A DNA stretch of 64,000 bases from Mycolicibacillus parakoreensis (GTDB lineage Bacteria; Actinomycetota; Actinomycetes; Mycobacteriales; Mycobacteriaceae): NCBI RefSeq assembly GCF_022370835.2, contig NZ_CP092365.1, positions 248,001 to 312,000 on the forward strand. Reading direction: 5' to 3'. The notes under the pieces are model-generated. The model saw only the letters and a list, made by a program, of their open reading frames with translations. It searched no databases and was not told the DNA's origin. This document shows, one piece after another, positions 34,380 to 43,368 of this stretch (positions are counted from its first letter, which is position 1; the number at the start of each line of letters is the position of its first letter). Both the position numbers and the translations under genes were made by a program.

Positions 34380-35348
34380 TCAGACGTCGATGATGACCTT
34401 GCCGATCGCCTTGCGGTCGGCGACGTAGCGCAACGCGGTCGCGGTCTGCTCCAGCGGAAACCGCGCCCCGATGTAGGGGCTGACCCGGCCGTCGGCGAAC
34501 AACTCCGCCAGCTCGGCCAGATCGCGGGCGTTCTCGGTGGGGAAGTCCTCGGCGAAGGTGCGGATCTCCATGCCGACCACGGTGATTCCCTTGAGCATCA
34601 CCAGGTTCAGCGGGATCGACGGGATCGACCCCGACGCGTAGCCCAGGGTGACGAAGCGGCCGCCGCGGGCCAGGGAGCGCAGCGCCGGTTCGGCGTAGGA
34701 TCCGCCGACCGGGTCGAGCACGGCCTGCGCACCGTCGCCGGTGATCTCCTTGATCCGGGTTTTGAGGTCCTCGCGGTCGTAGTCGATGACGGCGTGGGCC
34801 CCCCGCCGGGTACACACCGCCAGTTTGTCCGGGCTGGAGGCCGCCGCGATCACCCGCGCCCCCAGCGCCACGCCGAGGTCGACGGCGGCCAGCCCCACCC
34901 CGCCGGCCGCGCCGAGCACCACCACCGCGTCGTCGGGCGCCACCCGCGCGATCGAGCGCAGCGCGTGGTAGGCGGTGCGGTAGGTGACGCCGAATCCGGC
35001 GGCGGGTGCGTAGTCGATCCCGTCGGGGATCTTCGACACCCCGGCCGCCGGCAGCAGCGCCTGTTCGGCGAACGCCCCCACGAAGGAGGTGCCGACCACC
35101 CGGTCGCCCGGTTGAAGCGCCACCCCGTCGCCGACCGCGATCACGTCACCGGCCAGCTCGCTGCCGGGGGTGAACGGCGTCGGGATCTGCAGCTGGTACC
35201 TGCCGTCGATCAGCAGCACGTCGGGGAAGTTCACCGCCGCGGCCCGCACCCGCACCACCACCGTGCCCGGACCGGGCGTGGGGTCGGGAAGCTCCTGGAG
35301 GGTGAGGTCTTCCGGCGGACCGTACTGTTGGCAGACGATCGCTCGCAT
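34380..35348 (-). CDS. NADPH:quinone oxidoreductase/zinc-free MDR protein
   Basis: A 322-residue MDR-family reductase: GroES-like N-terminus with AAAVNFPDVLLIDGRYQ, Rossmann motif VLGAAGGVGLAAVDLG and no zinc cysteines. Acts on enoyl, quinone or similar substrates with NADPH. Its ATG overlaps the TetR stop (TGATG). It is the last gene of the leftward cluster APH-SDR-acyl-CoA dehydrogenase-TetR-reductase and may reduce an enoyl intermediate of that pathway. Confidence 0.88.
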   Translation of the reverse strand: MRAIVCQQYGPPEDLTLQELPDPTPGPGTVVVRVRAAAVNFPDVLLIDGRYQLQIPTPFTPGSELAGDVIAVGDGVALQPGDRVVGTSFVGAFAEQALLPAAGVSKIPDGIDYAPAAGFGVTYRTAYHALRSIARVAPDDAVVVLGAAGGVGLAAVDLGVALGARVIAAASSPDKLAVCTRRGAHAVIDYDREDLKTRIKEITGDGAQAVLDPVGGSYAEPALRSLARGGRFVTLGYASGSIPSIPLNLVMLKGITVVGMEIRTFAEDFPTENARDLAELAELFADGRVSPYIGARFPLEQTATALRYVADRKAIGKVIIDV

Positions 35349-35950
35349 CAGCTCCCCAATCCGCGTAGGCAGAACGCCACCAGGTGATCGACGTCGGCCC
35401 GCGTGGGCTCGGCGGTGCCGCCCAGGTAGCGGCGCATGGTGGCCAGCGTGCAGGTGAACACCGTGTCGGCGTCGCGGCCCGGGTCCGGTCCCCCGAGTGC
35501 GGTCACCGGGCCGGTGAGCAGGTCGCGCAGCGGGCGCAGGATCTCGTCGTCGACGAACCGCGGCCCGGTCGCGGTCAGCTGAGTACTGGCCGCGCGGCTC
35601 ATGCTCAGCAGGTGGGGATCGGACACCTGCGCCACCGTACCCCGGATCCACCTGGCCACCTGGGACCGCGGATCGGGTTCCTTGGCCAGATGATGGCGCA
35701 GGTAGGACACCACGATCGCGACGCCGCGCTCCATCACCGCGCGCAAAAGGTCGTCCTTGCCGGCGAAGTAGCGGTAGAACGCCTTCTTCGACGAGCCCGC
35801 CTCGGCGACGATGTCGCCGACCCGGGGTTCGTCGGGGGCGACCCGCTCGAGCACCGTCACCGCGGCGGCCAGGATGCGCTCCACCTCGTCGGTGGCCTGC
35901 CGGGTGCGCTCGTCGAGCGCGCGGTGCACGGCGGCGTCGACGCGGGTCAC
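35348..35950 (-). CDS. TetR-family regulator of the acyl-CoA dehydrogenase cluster
   Basis: A 200-residue regulator. The N-terminal HTH (VGDIVAEAGSSKKAFYRYFAGKDDLL) is standard for TetR, and the C-terminal ligand domain is helical. GTG at 35950 overlaps the acyl-CoA dehydrogenase stop (GTGA), and its end overlaps the reductase start, so it lies inside the operon it probably controls. Ligand likely an acyl-CoA or hydroxy acid intermediate; this is inference. Confidence 0.88.
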   Translation of the reverse strand: MTRVDAAVHRALDERTRQATDEVERILAAAVTVLERVAPDEPRVGDIVAEAGSSKKAFYRYFAGKDDLLRAVMERGVAIVVSYLRHHLAKEPDPRSQVARWIRGTVAQVSDPHLLSMSRAASTQLTATGPRFVDDEILRPLRDLLTGPVTALGGPDPGRDADTVFTCTLATMRRYLGGTAEPTRADVDHLVAFCLRGLGS

Positions 35951-37248
35951 GTCGGCACCGCGGGGATCGGGTCGACCCGGTCGCCGTACTTGGCGCGTGC
36001 CGCCGCGATCCGGTTGTCCAAAAACTCGCTGGGCCACTCCGGGTCCTCCGCCTCGTAGCCCTTGAGCAGCAGCCGGGCAAGGTTCACCTTGTGGGCTTCG
36101 GTGGGCCCGTCGGCCAGACCGAGTGCCACCCCGCCCAGCAGCATATTGGTCAGCGGCAGCTGCTCGGTCAAGCCCATCGCGCCGTGAACCTGGATGGCGC
36201 GCAACCCGATCGACTTGAGCAGCTGAGGCAGCATGATCTTGCACGCCCCGATCTCGGCGCGGGCGGCGCGCTCCCCGGCGGTGTCGATCAGCCAAGCCGC
36301 GTGCAGCACCGTAAGCCGGAACGAGAGCAGCTCGGCGTAGGACTCGGCGATGAACGACTGCACCAGTTGCTTGTCCGCAAGCGCACTGCCCTGGGTGAAG
36401 CGGCTCTTCGCGCGGCGGGCCATCATGTCGATCGCACGCTGCGCCACCCCGATCGAGCGCATCGCGTGGTGGATCCGGCCGCCGGCCAGACGTGACTGGG
36501 CGACCAGGAAACCCTGTCCCGCCTCGCCCAGAATCGCCTCGGCGGGAACCCGCACGTCGTCGTAGCGCACCAGCGAGTGTCCGGGGTCGTGCTGATGCGC
36601 GCCGACGAGGTGGTGGGTGGCCTCGATGACCAGCCCCGGGGTGTCGGCCGGGACCAGGAACGTCGACGCACCGGCGTGCACCGGGACGTCCGGGTCGGTG
36701 ATCGCCACCACGATGAAGAACGACGCCACCGAGGCGTTGGAGGAGAAGTACTTTCGCCCGTTGAGCACCCACTGGTCACCGTCGCGCACCGCCCGGGTGG
36801 TGAACACCCGCGGGTCCGAACCGCCCTGCGGCTCGGTCATCGAGAAGCAGGAGAAGATCTCCCCGGAGAGCAGCCCGGACAGATACCGCTCCTTTTGCTC
36901 CTCGGTGCCGAAGCGGGCGAGGATCTCGGCGTTGCCGGTGTCGGGCGCCTGGGTGCCGAACACGATCGACGCCCAGCTGCTGCGGCCCAGGATCTCGTTG
37001 ATCAGCGTCAGTTTGACCGCGCCGAAGCCCTGTCCGCCGAGTTCGGGGCCCAGATGCGGTGCCCACAGGCCCTGTTCGCGGACACGCTGTTTGAGCGGGT
37101 CCACGATGCGGCGCCGCTGGTCGTTCAGCGGCAGGTACTCACACCCCGGGAAGAGCACCTCGAGGGGCTCCACTTCCTCGCGGACGAACGCGCGGATCCA
37201 GTCCAACTTCGCCTCGAATTCGGGCTCGGTGGAGAAATCCCATGCCAT
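35947..37248 (-). CDS. Acyl-CoA dehydrogenase, ACAD10/11-like
   Basis: A 433-residue acyl-CoA dehydrogenase: flavin-binding CFSMTEPQGGSDP, NGRKYFSSNASVASF, and C-terminal QVHGAMGLTEQLPLTNML...ADGPTEAHKVNLAR. The longer C-terminal tail and N-terminal pattern suit the ACAD11-type subgroup. In animals ACAD10/11 are fused to an APH kinase and, by phosphorylating then eliminating phosphate, turn 4-hydroxyacyl-CoAs into enoyl-CoAs. Here an APH kinase (38067-39098) is in the same unit as a separate protein. ATG at 37248. Overlaps the TetR gene. Confidence 0.9.
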   Translation of the reverse strand: MAWDFSTEPEFEAKLDWIRAFVREEVEPLEVLFPGCEYLPLNDQRRRIVDPLKQRVREQGLWAPHLGPELGGQGFGAVKLTLINEILGRSSWASIVFGTQAPDTGNAEILARFGTEEQKERYLSGLLSGEIFSCFSMTEPQGGSDPRVFTTRAVRDGDQWVLNGRKYFSSNASVASFFIVVAITDPDVPVHAGASTFLVPADTPGLVIEATHHLVGAHQHDPGHSLVRYDDVRVPAEAILGEAGQGFLVAQSRLAGGRIHHAMRSIGVAQRAIDMMARRAKSRFTQGSALADKQLVQSFIAESYAELLSFRLTVLHAAWLIDTAGERAARAEIGACKIMLPQLLKSIGLRAIQVHGAMGLTEQLPLTNMLLGGVALGLADGPTEAHKVNLARLLLKGYEAEDPEWPSEFLDNRIAAARAKYGDRVDPIPAVPT

Positions 37249-37306
37249 GCGCTGCTCCTCACTTCGGTTCCTCCGCGGCGATCCGCCGCGCTTGTGATCG
37301 GCCGCG

Positions 37307-38065
37307 TCAGGGGATGCCGCCGTCGGCCCGCAGAATCGATCCGGTGGTGTAGCTGGAGGCGTCCGACATCAAAAATAGCGCCGCACCGACGATCTCGTTC
37401 GGATTCCCGGCGCGTTGCAGGGCGAAGTGGCTGAACGGGTTCGCGTCACCGAGGTTCCAGGATTTGGCGATGTCGGTCAAAAACGGTCCGGGCATGAGCG
37501 TGTTCACCCGCACTGTCGGTCCGAACGCCTGGGCCAGCGCCTCGGTCATCGTGTTGAGCCCGGCCTTGGCCGCCGCGTACGGGATGAACGCCGGGTGCGG
37601 GCGCAGCGAGCCGTGGGTGCTGACGTTGATGATGGAGCCCCGCCCGGCGGCGGTCATGCGCTCACCGATCAGTGCCGAGAGCCGGAACGGGCCTTTGAGA
37701 TTCAGGTTGACCACGGCGTCGAACATCTTCTCGGTGACGTCGGTCTGCTTGTCGTAGACCGGTGACATGCCGGCGTTGTTGACCAGCACGTCGATTCGGC
37801 CGAACCGGCCATGGACCGCGTCGACGAGGCCGTCGAGTTCATCCCAGCGCCCGACGTGCACCGCGTACGCCATGGCCGAGCGCCCGGTAGCGGCTTCGAT
37901 CTCGGCCGCGGTGGCCCGGCATGCGTCGAGCTTGCGGCTGGCGATGACCACGTCGGCCCCGCACCGCGCGGCGGCGAAGGCCATCTGCCGGCCCAGCCCG
38001 CGGCTGCCGCCGGTGACCAGCACCACCCGGTCGGTCAAGTCGAACAATCCCTGGGCGTACCCCAT
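37307..38065 (-). CDS. Short-chain dehydrogenase/reductase
   Basis: A 252-residue classical SDR: TGGSRGLGRQMAFA cofactor motif, NNAGMSP, catalytic Ser in INVSTHGSLRP and YAAAKAG (Tyr, Lys). The basic residue in ASRKLDACR suggests NADP(H) preference. It starts 1 nt after the APH stop and lies 58 bp before the acyl-CoA dehydrogenase gene. A plausible step is oxidation or reduction of a hydroxyacyl intermediate in the same pathway. Confidence 0.9.
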   Translation of the reverse strand: MGYAQGLFDLTDRVVLVTGGSRGLGRQMAFAAARCGADVVIASRKLDACRATAAEIEAATGRSAMAYAVHVGRWDELDGLVDAVHGRFGRIDVLVNNAGMSPVYDKQTDVTEKMFDAVVNLNLKGPFRLSALIGERMTAAGRGSIINVSTHGSLRPHPAFIPYAAAKAGLNTMTEALAQAFGPTVRVNTLMPGPFLTDIAKSWNLGDANPFSHFALQRAGNPNEIVGAALFLMSDASSYTTGSILRADGGIP

Positions 38066-38066
38066 C

Positions 38067-39098
38067 TCACGCCCCCGTCGAGCAGCGGGCCAACTCGGCG
38101 GCGGTCGCGATCAGCTGCACGACCATCGGTCCCATCGCGGCGGCGATCTGCGGGTCCACCCGGTCGCCGGTGACCGAGGCGGCATAGGTCTTCTCCAGCA
38201 CGATCCCGAGCTTCCAGTTGGCCAGCACCAGGTAGTAGTCGATGTTCTCCGTCGACAGTCCGCTGAGGCGTTCATAGTGCTCCAGCAGTTCGGTGCGGGT
38301 CGGCATACCGGCCAGGTCGGCGTAGTAGCCTTCGGTGCGCGGGTACTCGCCGTCGTAGCCCAGTAACGCCCAGGCGAGATCCAACAGCGGATCGCCGATG
38401 GTCGTCATCTCCCAGTCGATGATCGCGACCAGTTTCGCCGGCGCCCCGTGGGCATACATCACGTTGGCGAACTGGTAGTCGCCGTGCATGATGCCCGGGG
38501 TGTAGTGGTCGGGACGGTTGCGCCGCAGCCACTCCGAGGCCTCGTCGAGTCCTGGAAGGTCGCGCACCCGGTAGTTGTCCAGGAAGGCCAGCCAGCGGTC
38601 CACCTGACGTTCGTGGAACCCCTCCGGGCGCCCGAACCCTTCCAGTCCGCGGGCACGCCAGTCGAGGCGACCGAGTTTGGCGGCGCCCTCGATCAATGCG
38701 AACGCCAGGCCGCGGCGGGCGCTCAGATCCTCATCGAACGGCGCGGGCCAGGCGGCCCCGGTGGAGTTCCAGCCGTCCACCTCGTCCATCACGTAGAACG
38801 GCGCGCCGAGCAGTCCGCCGTCTTCGTCGGCGGCGATCAACCGGGCGTGCGGGACGTCGGTGCCCGACAGGGCGCGCACCAGTCGGATCTCGCGCCGCAA
38901 CCCGTCGATGCGGGCGGCGTCGGCGCGGGCGCCGGGCATCCGCAGCACCATCGCGGCGTCCCCGCGCCGCACCCGGTACAGGGTGTTCTGGGAACCGCCG
39001 GTGAGCGGCTCCAGGGTGGGCAGTTCGTGGTCACCGGGCGCACCGTGGGCATCGAGCCAGCGTCCGAGGACGCCGGTGTCGGGCGCCGCAACCGTCAT
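38067..39098 (-). CDS. APH-like kinase (ACAD10/11 APH domain homologue)
   Basis: A 343-residue APH-fold kinase with GGSQNTLYRV (nucleotide loop), MVLRMPG, RPEGFHERQVDRWLAF, catalytic HGDYQFANVM and metal motif IIDWEMTTIGDPLLD. By subgroup motifs it is related to the APH domain of ACAD10/11 and to LvaA-type 4-hydroxyacyl-CoA kinases, not to antibiotic kinases. First gene of the leftward unit APH-SDR-ACAD-TetR-QOR. ATG at 39098; a TTG at 39110 is in frame. Separated by 91 bp from the divergent phosphatase gene, probably a shared promoter region. Confidence 0.85.
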   Translation of the reverse strand: MTVAAPDTGVLGRWLDAHGAPGDHELPTLEPLTGGSQNTLYRVRRGDAAMVLRMPGARADAARIDGLRREIRLVRALSGTDVPHARLIAADEDGGLLGAPFYVMDEVDGWNSTGAAWPAPFDEDLSARRGLAFALIEGAAKLGRLDWRARGLEGFGRPEGFHERQVDRWLAFLDNYRVRDLPGLDEASEWLRRNRPDHYTPGIMHGDYQFANVMYAHGAPAKLVAIIDWEMTTIGDPLLDLAWALLGYDGEYPRTEGYYADLAGMPTRTELLEHYERLSGLSTENIDYYLVLANWKLGIVLEKTYAASVTGDRVDPQIAAAMGPMVVQLIATAAELARCSTGA

Positions 39099-39189
39099 AT
39101 GCACCTGCAATTCTCGATTCGGAGAACGATGGTCTCCGTGCGTGACGGTACCACGCGATGCGTCCGGGCGCGGGTCATAGGGTGAGGCG

Positions 39190-39813
39190 ATGCAGTTGCT
39201 TCTGGTGCGCCACGCCCTGCCGTTGCGCAGCGACCCCGGCCAGGGCGCGGACCCCGACCTGTCGGCGGCCGGGCGCGAGCAGGCCGAACGACTGCCGGCC
39301 GCGCTGGCGCGCTACCCGATCGCCCGCCTGGTCAGCAGCCCGCAGCGCCGCGCGGTGCAGACCGCCGAACCGGCCGCCGCCGCGCGGGGCGTGCCGATCG
39401 ACATCGATGAACGGTTCGCCGAGTACGACCGCAACCTGCACGCCTACGTCCCGATCGAACAGATCCGCGACGAACAGCCCGAGGCGTGGGCGCGGATGTC
39501 GGCCGGGCACCTGCCGCCGGGGGTCGACGAGGCGGCGTTTTGCTCCCGGGTCGCCGACGCGGTCGCCGACGTGGTGGCCGCCGCGGCCGCCGACGACACC
39601 GTGGCGGTGTTCAGCCACGGCGGGGTCATCAACGTGGTGTTGCACCAGATCCTGGGCACCGCACGGCTACTGTCGTTCCCGATCGACTACGTGTCGGTGA
39701 CCAGGTTGCTGTACTCCCGCTCCGGACGGGCCAGCGTGGTCGCGGTCAACGGCACCGAGCACGTGTGGGATCTGTTGCCCCGCAACCATCGACGAGAGTG
39801 GGTGAGGAAATGA
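39190..39813 (+). CDS. Histidine phosphatase (phosphoglycerate mutase-like)
   Basis: A 207-residue histidine phosphatase superfamily protein: catalytic His in LVRHALPLRS (the usual RHG is RHA here), SSPQRRAVQTAEPA, acidic ERFAEYDRN and the second His in FSHGGVINVV. Substrate unknown. ATG at 39190 after GGTGAGGCG. It overlaps the next kinase gene (ATGA), so a phosphatase and an APH-like kinase are co-translated, an arrangement that could support phosphorylated acyl-CoA turnover. Confidence 0.88.
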   Translation: MQLLLVRHALPLRSDPGQGADPDLSAAGREQAERLPAALARYPIARLVSSPQRRAVQTAEPAAAARGVPIDIDERFAEYDRNLHAYVPIEQIRDEQPEAWARMSAGHLPPGVDEAAFCSRVADAVADVVAAAAADDTVAVFSHGGVINVVLHQILGTARLLSFPIDYVSVTRLLYSRSGRASVVAVNGTEHVWDLLPRNHRREWVRK

Positions 39814-40844
39814 CCGTGTCCCCCGACGGGCTCGACCTGGACCGGCTCGACGGCTATCTGCGCGGTGTCGGGGTGGCCCGCAGCGGCGCACTGCGCGCCG
39901 AGCTGATCACGGGGGGCCGCTCCAACCTGACGTTTCTGGTCAGCGACGACGCCGGCCGCTGGGTGTTGCGCCGGCCCCCGCTGCACGGGTTGACTCCGTC
40001 GGCGCACGACATGGCCCGCGAATACCGGGTGGTGGCGGCGCTGGCCGACACGGCGGTTCCGGTGGCGCGCGCGATCGCCCACTGCGCCGACGAGAGCGTG
40101 CTGGGGGCGCCGTTTCAGATGGTCGACTTCGTCGCCGGGCGCACCGTGCGCACCCGCGCGGAGCTCGACGCCCTCGGTGGGCCCGACACGGTCGACGGCT
40201 GCGTCGACGCGTTGATCCGGGTGCTGGCCGACCTGCACGCGGTCGATCCGGGGGCGGTCGGGCTGGGCGATTTCGGCAAACCCGACGGCTATTTGGCCCG
40301 TCAGGTGCGCCGCTGGGGTTCGCAGTGGCAGCACGTGCGCCTCGACGACGATCCCCGCGACGCCGACGTGGCGCGGTTGCACGCCGCGCTGGCCGACGCG
40401 GTGCCCGCGGAGAGCGGGGCCGCGATCGTGCACGGCGACTACCGCATCGACAACACCATCCTCGACGCCACCGACCCCGCCCGGGTGGTCGCGGTGGTGG
40501 ACTGGGAGATGTCCACGCTGGGCGATCCGCTCTCCGACGCCGCACTGATGTGCGTCTACCGCGATCCGTCGCTGGATCTGATCATCGACAGTCAGGCCGC
40601 CTGGACCTCCCCGACGCTGCCGTCGGCCGACGATCTGGCGCAGCGCTACGCGGTGGCCGCCGGCCGGCCGCTGGCGCATTGGGACTTCTACATGGGGTTG
40701 GGGTATTTCAAGCTGGCGATCATCGCCGCCGGCATCGACTACCGGCGCCGCCTCGGCTCCGGGGGCGACGACGACAGCCGGGTCGCCGAGACGGTCGCCC
40801 CGCTGATCGCCACCGGGCTCAGCGCGCTCTCCCGGTCGCACTGA
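39810..40844 (+). CDS. APH-like kinase, second copy in the cluster
   Basis: A 344-residue APH-fold kinase: GGRSNLTFLV, WVLRRPPLHGLTPSAHDMAREYRV, GDFGKPDGYLARQVRRW, HGDYRIDNTILD and VVDWEMSTLGDPLSD. The LRRPP...DMAREYRV pattern is characteristic of the ACAD11-like APH subgroup. It overlaps the histidine phosphatase gene by ATGA and its 3' end overlaps the convergent LapA-like gene by 26 bp. Confidence 0.87.
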   Translation: MTVSPDGLDLDRLDGYLRGVGVARSGALRAELITGGRSNLTFLVSDDAGRWVLRRPPLHGLTPSAHDMAREYRVVAALADTAVPVARAIAHCADESVLGAPFQMVDFVAGRTVRTRAELDALGGPDTVDGCVDALIRVLADLHAVDPGAVGLGDFGKPDGYLARQVRRWGSQWQHVRLDDDPRDADVARLHAALADAVPAESGAAIVHGDYRIDNTILDATDPARVVAVVDWEMSTLGDPLSDAALMCVYRDPSLDLIIDSQAAWTSPTLPSADDLAQRYAVAAGRPLAHWDFYMGLGYFKLAIIAAGIDYRRRLGSGGDDDSRVAETVAPLIATGLSALSRSH

Positions 40845-41145
40845 CCGTCTTCTTGGTCTGCCGGCGCAGCTGGTAGATCCGCACGGTGCCGACCAGCGCG
40901 GTGATCAGCCCGCCGGCGACCGCCGCGACCAGGATCGCCACCCCGGCGGCCATGCTCCAATGCCAGCCCAGAAACGTCAGCGGCACCGGGTCGGTGTTCT
41001 GCGCGATGAAGATCAACAGCACGATCAACACCAGGAACCCGGCGATGAGCGAGACCCACAGGGCACTGGCCCGGGTGATCTTCGGCTGCGGCGGGGTGGC
41101 CGGCTGCTTCGGCGCGGGCGGTGGGGTGGCAGGCGTGTTGCTCAT
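40819..41145 (-). CDS. LapA/DUF1049-like membrane protein (Rv3760 type)
   Basis: A 108-residue protein: a Pro/Ala/Gln-rich cytoplasmic N-terminus, two transmembrane helices (about residues 29-48 and 65-88) joined by FIAQNTDPVPLTFLGWHW, the LapA-domain hallmark, and a basic C-terminus. LapA-domain proteins are envelope-assembly-linked membrane proteins of unclear mechanism. ATG at 41145, with AGGATGACCT upstream. Divergent from the DUF1089 gene. Confidence 0.82.
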   Translation of the reverse strand: MSNTPATPPPAPKQPATPPQPKITRASALWVSLIAGFLVLIVLLIFIAQNTDPVPLTFLGWHWSMAAGVAILVAAVAGGLITALVGTVRIYQLRRQTKKTVSATGRAR

Positions 41146-41244
41146 GAGGTCATCCTGACCCAAACAGCGGCGTGACGCAGCCCAACCGGTGTGGTTGGCC
41201 ACCTCGGGCTACGCGCCGCGCCGCGGTTGTCCTACGGTGGACGG

Positions 41245-41844
41245 GTGAGCACAGCCCCCACCGGCGCGGCCGCCCAGGCCTGGTCCGACGTCCTGACCTG
41301 GCGGGCTCCGGACGCCAGCCGGATGGAGTCGACCCGCATCCAGGTCTCCGGCGCCCGGATCAAGGCGGCGGGGCGCATCGTGGCGGCGGCCACCGCGAGC
41401 CGGCCGGCGTTCAGCGCCTACTACGATCTGCAGACCGACGACGTCGGTGCGGCCAAACGCGTCGGCCTGCGGGTCAGCGCCCCGGAGCGGGAACGGCAAC
41501 TGTCGATCGCCCGCGACGAGGAGAACATGTGGCTGGTCTCCAGCAGCCAAGGCGAGACCCGGGCCGCGTTCGACGGGGCGCTCGACGTCGACATGGTGCT
41601 CAGCCCGTTCTTCAACGCGCTGCCGATCCGCCGGATCGGGCTGCACCGCGGGTCCGAGACGGTCACGGTGCCGGTCATCTACGTCAGCCTGCCGCAGATG
41701 GAGCTCACCGCCGAGACGATCAGCTACCGCAGCGTCGACGGCGGCTCCGCGATCGAGGTGCGCTCCCCGGTCGCGCAGACCACCGTCACCGTCGACGACA
41801 CCGGTTTTCTGCTCACCTATCCCGGACTGGCAGAACGGATCTGA
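41245..41844 (+). CDS. Putative glycolipid-binding (DUF1089) protein, Rv3755c type
   Basis: A 199-residue protein, the same size as Rv3755c. The region [21 protein letters not shown] matches the DUF1089 pattern of putative glycolipid-binding proteins, a beta-rich fold with no catalytic motif. No signal peptide, so cytosolic. GTG at 41245. Its 3' end overlaps the convergent tyrA end by 32 bp. Confidence 0.8.
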   Translation: MSTAPTGAAAQAWSDVLTWRAPDASRMESTRIQVSGARIKAAGRIVAAATASRPAFSAYYDLQTDDVGAAKRVGLRVSAPERERQLSIARDEENMWLVSSSQGETRAAFDGALDVDMVLSPFFNALPIRRIGLHRGSETVTVPVIYVSLPQMELTAETISYRSVDGGSAIEVRSPVAQTTVTVDDTGFLLTYPGLAERI

Positions 41845-42784
41845 TCACCCCGCCGGCACGCCCGGCGGCGGCCAGCTCGTCGCGCCAGTCCTCTTCGCCG
41901 ACGACGATGGTGACGATCTCATGGCGGGGGAAGCTGTCGTAGCGGGTGCGGGCGGCATGGCCCTCCTCGACCAGGTCGGCCACCGACCCGTGCCGGACCA
42001 GCGCGCCGCGCGCCGCCGTGAGCCGGTCGAGCAGCTCGTCGAGTGTGGGCAGCAGCTGCTCGGCGTTGGCCTCGCACATCGCCCGCACCAAATCCGGTGC
42101 GGTGCCGGCCACCCGGGTGCCGTCCCGGAACGACCCGGCGGCCAGCGCGAACGCCAGCGGCACGTCCGCGGCGGTGACCGCCAGCGCCTCGGCCAGCAGG
42201 TGCGGCAGCTGCGAGATCGCGGCGGCCGCGGCGTCGTGCTCGTCGGAGCGCGCCGGCACCACCACGGCGCCGCACTGCAGGGCCAGCGTCAGCACCCGGA
42301 TCCAGACCCGCTGGTCGACGCCGTCGTCGACGCTGATCACCCAGGGGGCGCCGGCGAAAAGCCGGGCGTCACCGGCCGACCACCCCGAGTGGGCGGTGCC
42401 GGCCATCGGGTGCCCGCCGACGAACCGGGAGCGCAGCCCGGCGGCGGTCACCAAATCGAGCACCTCGCCTTTGACGCTGGTGACGTCGGTCAGCGCACAC
42501 CCCGGCGCGTAGCGGGCGATGTGGTCGAGCATCAGCGGCAGCGCCGGCACCGGCACCGCCAGCACGATCAGCGCATCGCTGTCGGCGGCGCGGGCCAGCA
42601 CGTCGGGCAGTTCGGTGTCGGCGTCGAAGCCGTCCGCGCGGGCCTCGGCCACCCCCCGGATCGAGCGGTTGTAGCCGAACGCCGGGCGTCCCGCGGCGAC
42701 CGCGGCGCGCAGCACCGAGCCGCCGATCAGCCCCAGGCCCAGCACGCACACCGGTGTTTCGCCCACCCACTCAGGTTGGCACAT
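41813..42784 (-). CDS. tyrA: Prephenate dehydrogenase TyrA
   Basis: A 323-residue prephenate dehydrogenase. NAD-binding [15 protein letters not shown] at the N-terminus, [10 protein letters not shown], and the catalytic-His motif [13 protein letters not shown], followed by the helical dimer domain ([28 protein letters not shown]). It oxidatively decarboxylates prephenate to 4-hydroxyphenylpyruvate in tyrosine synthesis. The H37Rv orthologue is Rv3754, next to Rv3755c as here. ATG at 42784; divergent from the TadA-associated gene. Confidence 0.93.
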   Translation of the reverse strand: MCQPEWVGETPVCVLGLGLIGGSVLRAAVAAGRPAFGYNRSIRGVAEARADGFDADTELPDVLARAADSDALIVLAVPVPALPLMLDHIARYAPGCALTDVTSVKGEVLDLVTAAGLRSRFVGGHPMAGTAHSGWSAGDARLFAGAPWVISVDDGVDQRVWIRVLTLALQCGAVVVPARSDEHDAAAAAISQLPHLLAEALAVTAADVPLAFALAAGSFRDGTRVAGTAPDLVRAMCEANAEQLLPTLDELLDRLTAARGALVRHGSVADLVEEGHAARTRYDSFPRHEIVTIVVGEEDWRDELAAAGRAGGVIRSVLPVRDR

Positions 42785-42867
42785 CGGGCCCTCGAGGCGT
42801 CAGAACCCCGTCAGAACCCCTGGTCGTCGGTGGTCAACGCAGTGGTCTGCGACTAGCGTAGGCGGCC

Positions 42868-43368
42868 ATGGGAGCAGCACAGGCGGCGACGCCCGACGGT
42901 CGACCGGGTTTCGGCGTCGCGGTGGTGCGTGAGGACGGCACCTGGCGCTGTCAGGTGCTGCGCCGCGGTGTGCTGGCCAACCTGGGCGAGGCCGAGACGG
43001 AGCTGCGGGAACTGCGCAGCACCGGAGCGGTGTTCGGTCTGCTCAACGTCGACGACGAATTCTTCGTGGTGGTGCGCCCGGCGCCGGCCGGCGCCCGGTT
43101 GCTGCTCTCGGATGCGACCGCGGCGCTGGAGTACGACCTGGCCGCCGAGGTGCTCGACACCCTCGACGCCGACCTCGATGAGGAGGACCTCGACGACACC
43201 GACCCGTTCGCCGAGGGGGACCTCGAGGTGCTCGCCGACCTGGGGTTGTCGGCGGCGGTGCTGGGGGTGATCGTCGCCGACCCCGAGCTCTACGCCGACG
43301 AGCAGGTGAGCAGGATCGCCGCGGAGATGGGGTTCGAGGCCCCGTTGGCGGCGGCGCTGCGCCGGTGA
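42868..43368 (+). CDS. tRNA adenosine deaminase-associated protein (Rv3753c type)
   Basis: A 166-residue cytosolic protein with a long acidic stretch in the middle (DADLDEEDLDDTDPFAEGD). It belongs to the actinobacterial family regularly encoded just upstream of tadA. No catalytic motif is seen. It overlaps tadA by 4 bp (GTGA). Probably an accessory factor to the deaminase, by position only. Confidence 0.86.
   Translation: MGAAQAATPDGRPGFGVAVVREDGTWRCQVLRRGVLANLGEAETELRELRSTGAVFGLLNVDDEFFVVVRPAPAGARLLLSDATAALEYDLAAEVLDTLDADLDEEDLDDTDPFAEGDLEVLADLGLSAAVLGVIVADPELYADEQVSRIAAEMGFEAPLAAALRR

Noticed and set aside
30961..34815. Very long (1,284-codon) leftward open frame across the glycosyltransferase and sulfatase genes
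   Set aside because: Antisense shadow with low-complexity His/Arg/Gly composition and no ribosome site; the rightward genes are clear homologues.
38067..39098. Aminoglycoside resistance kinase
   Set aside because: Although APH-fold, the subgroup motifs and operon partners fit the acyl-CoA metabolism branch, not antibiotic modification.
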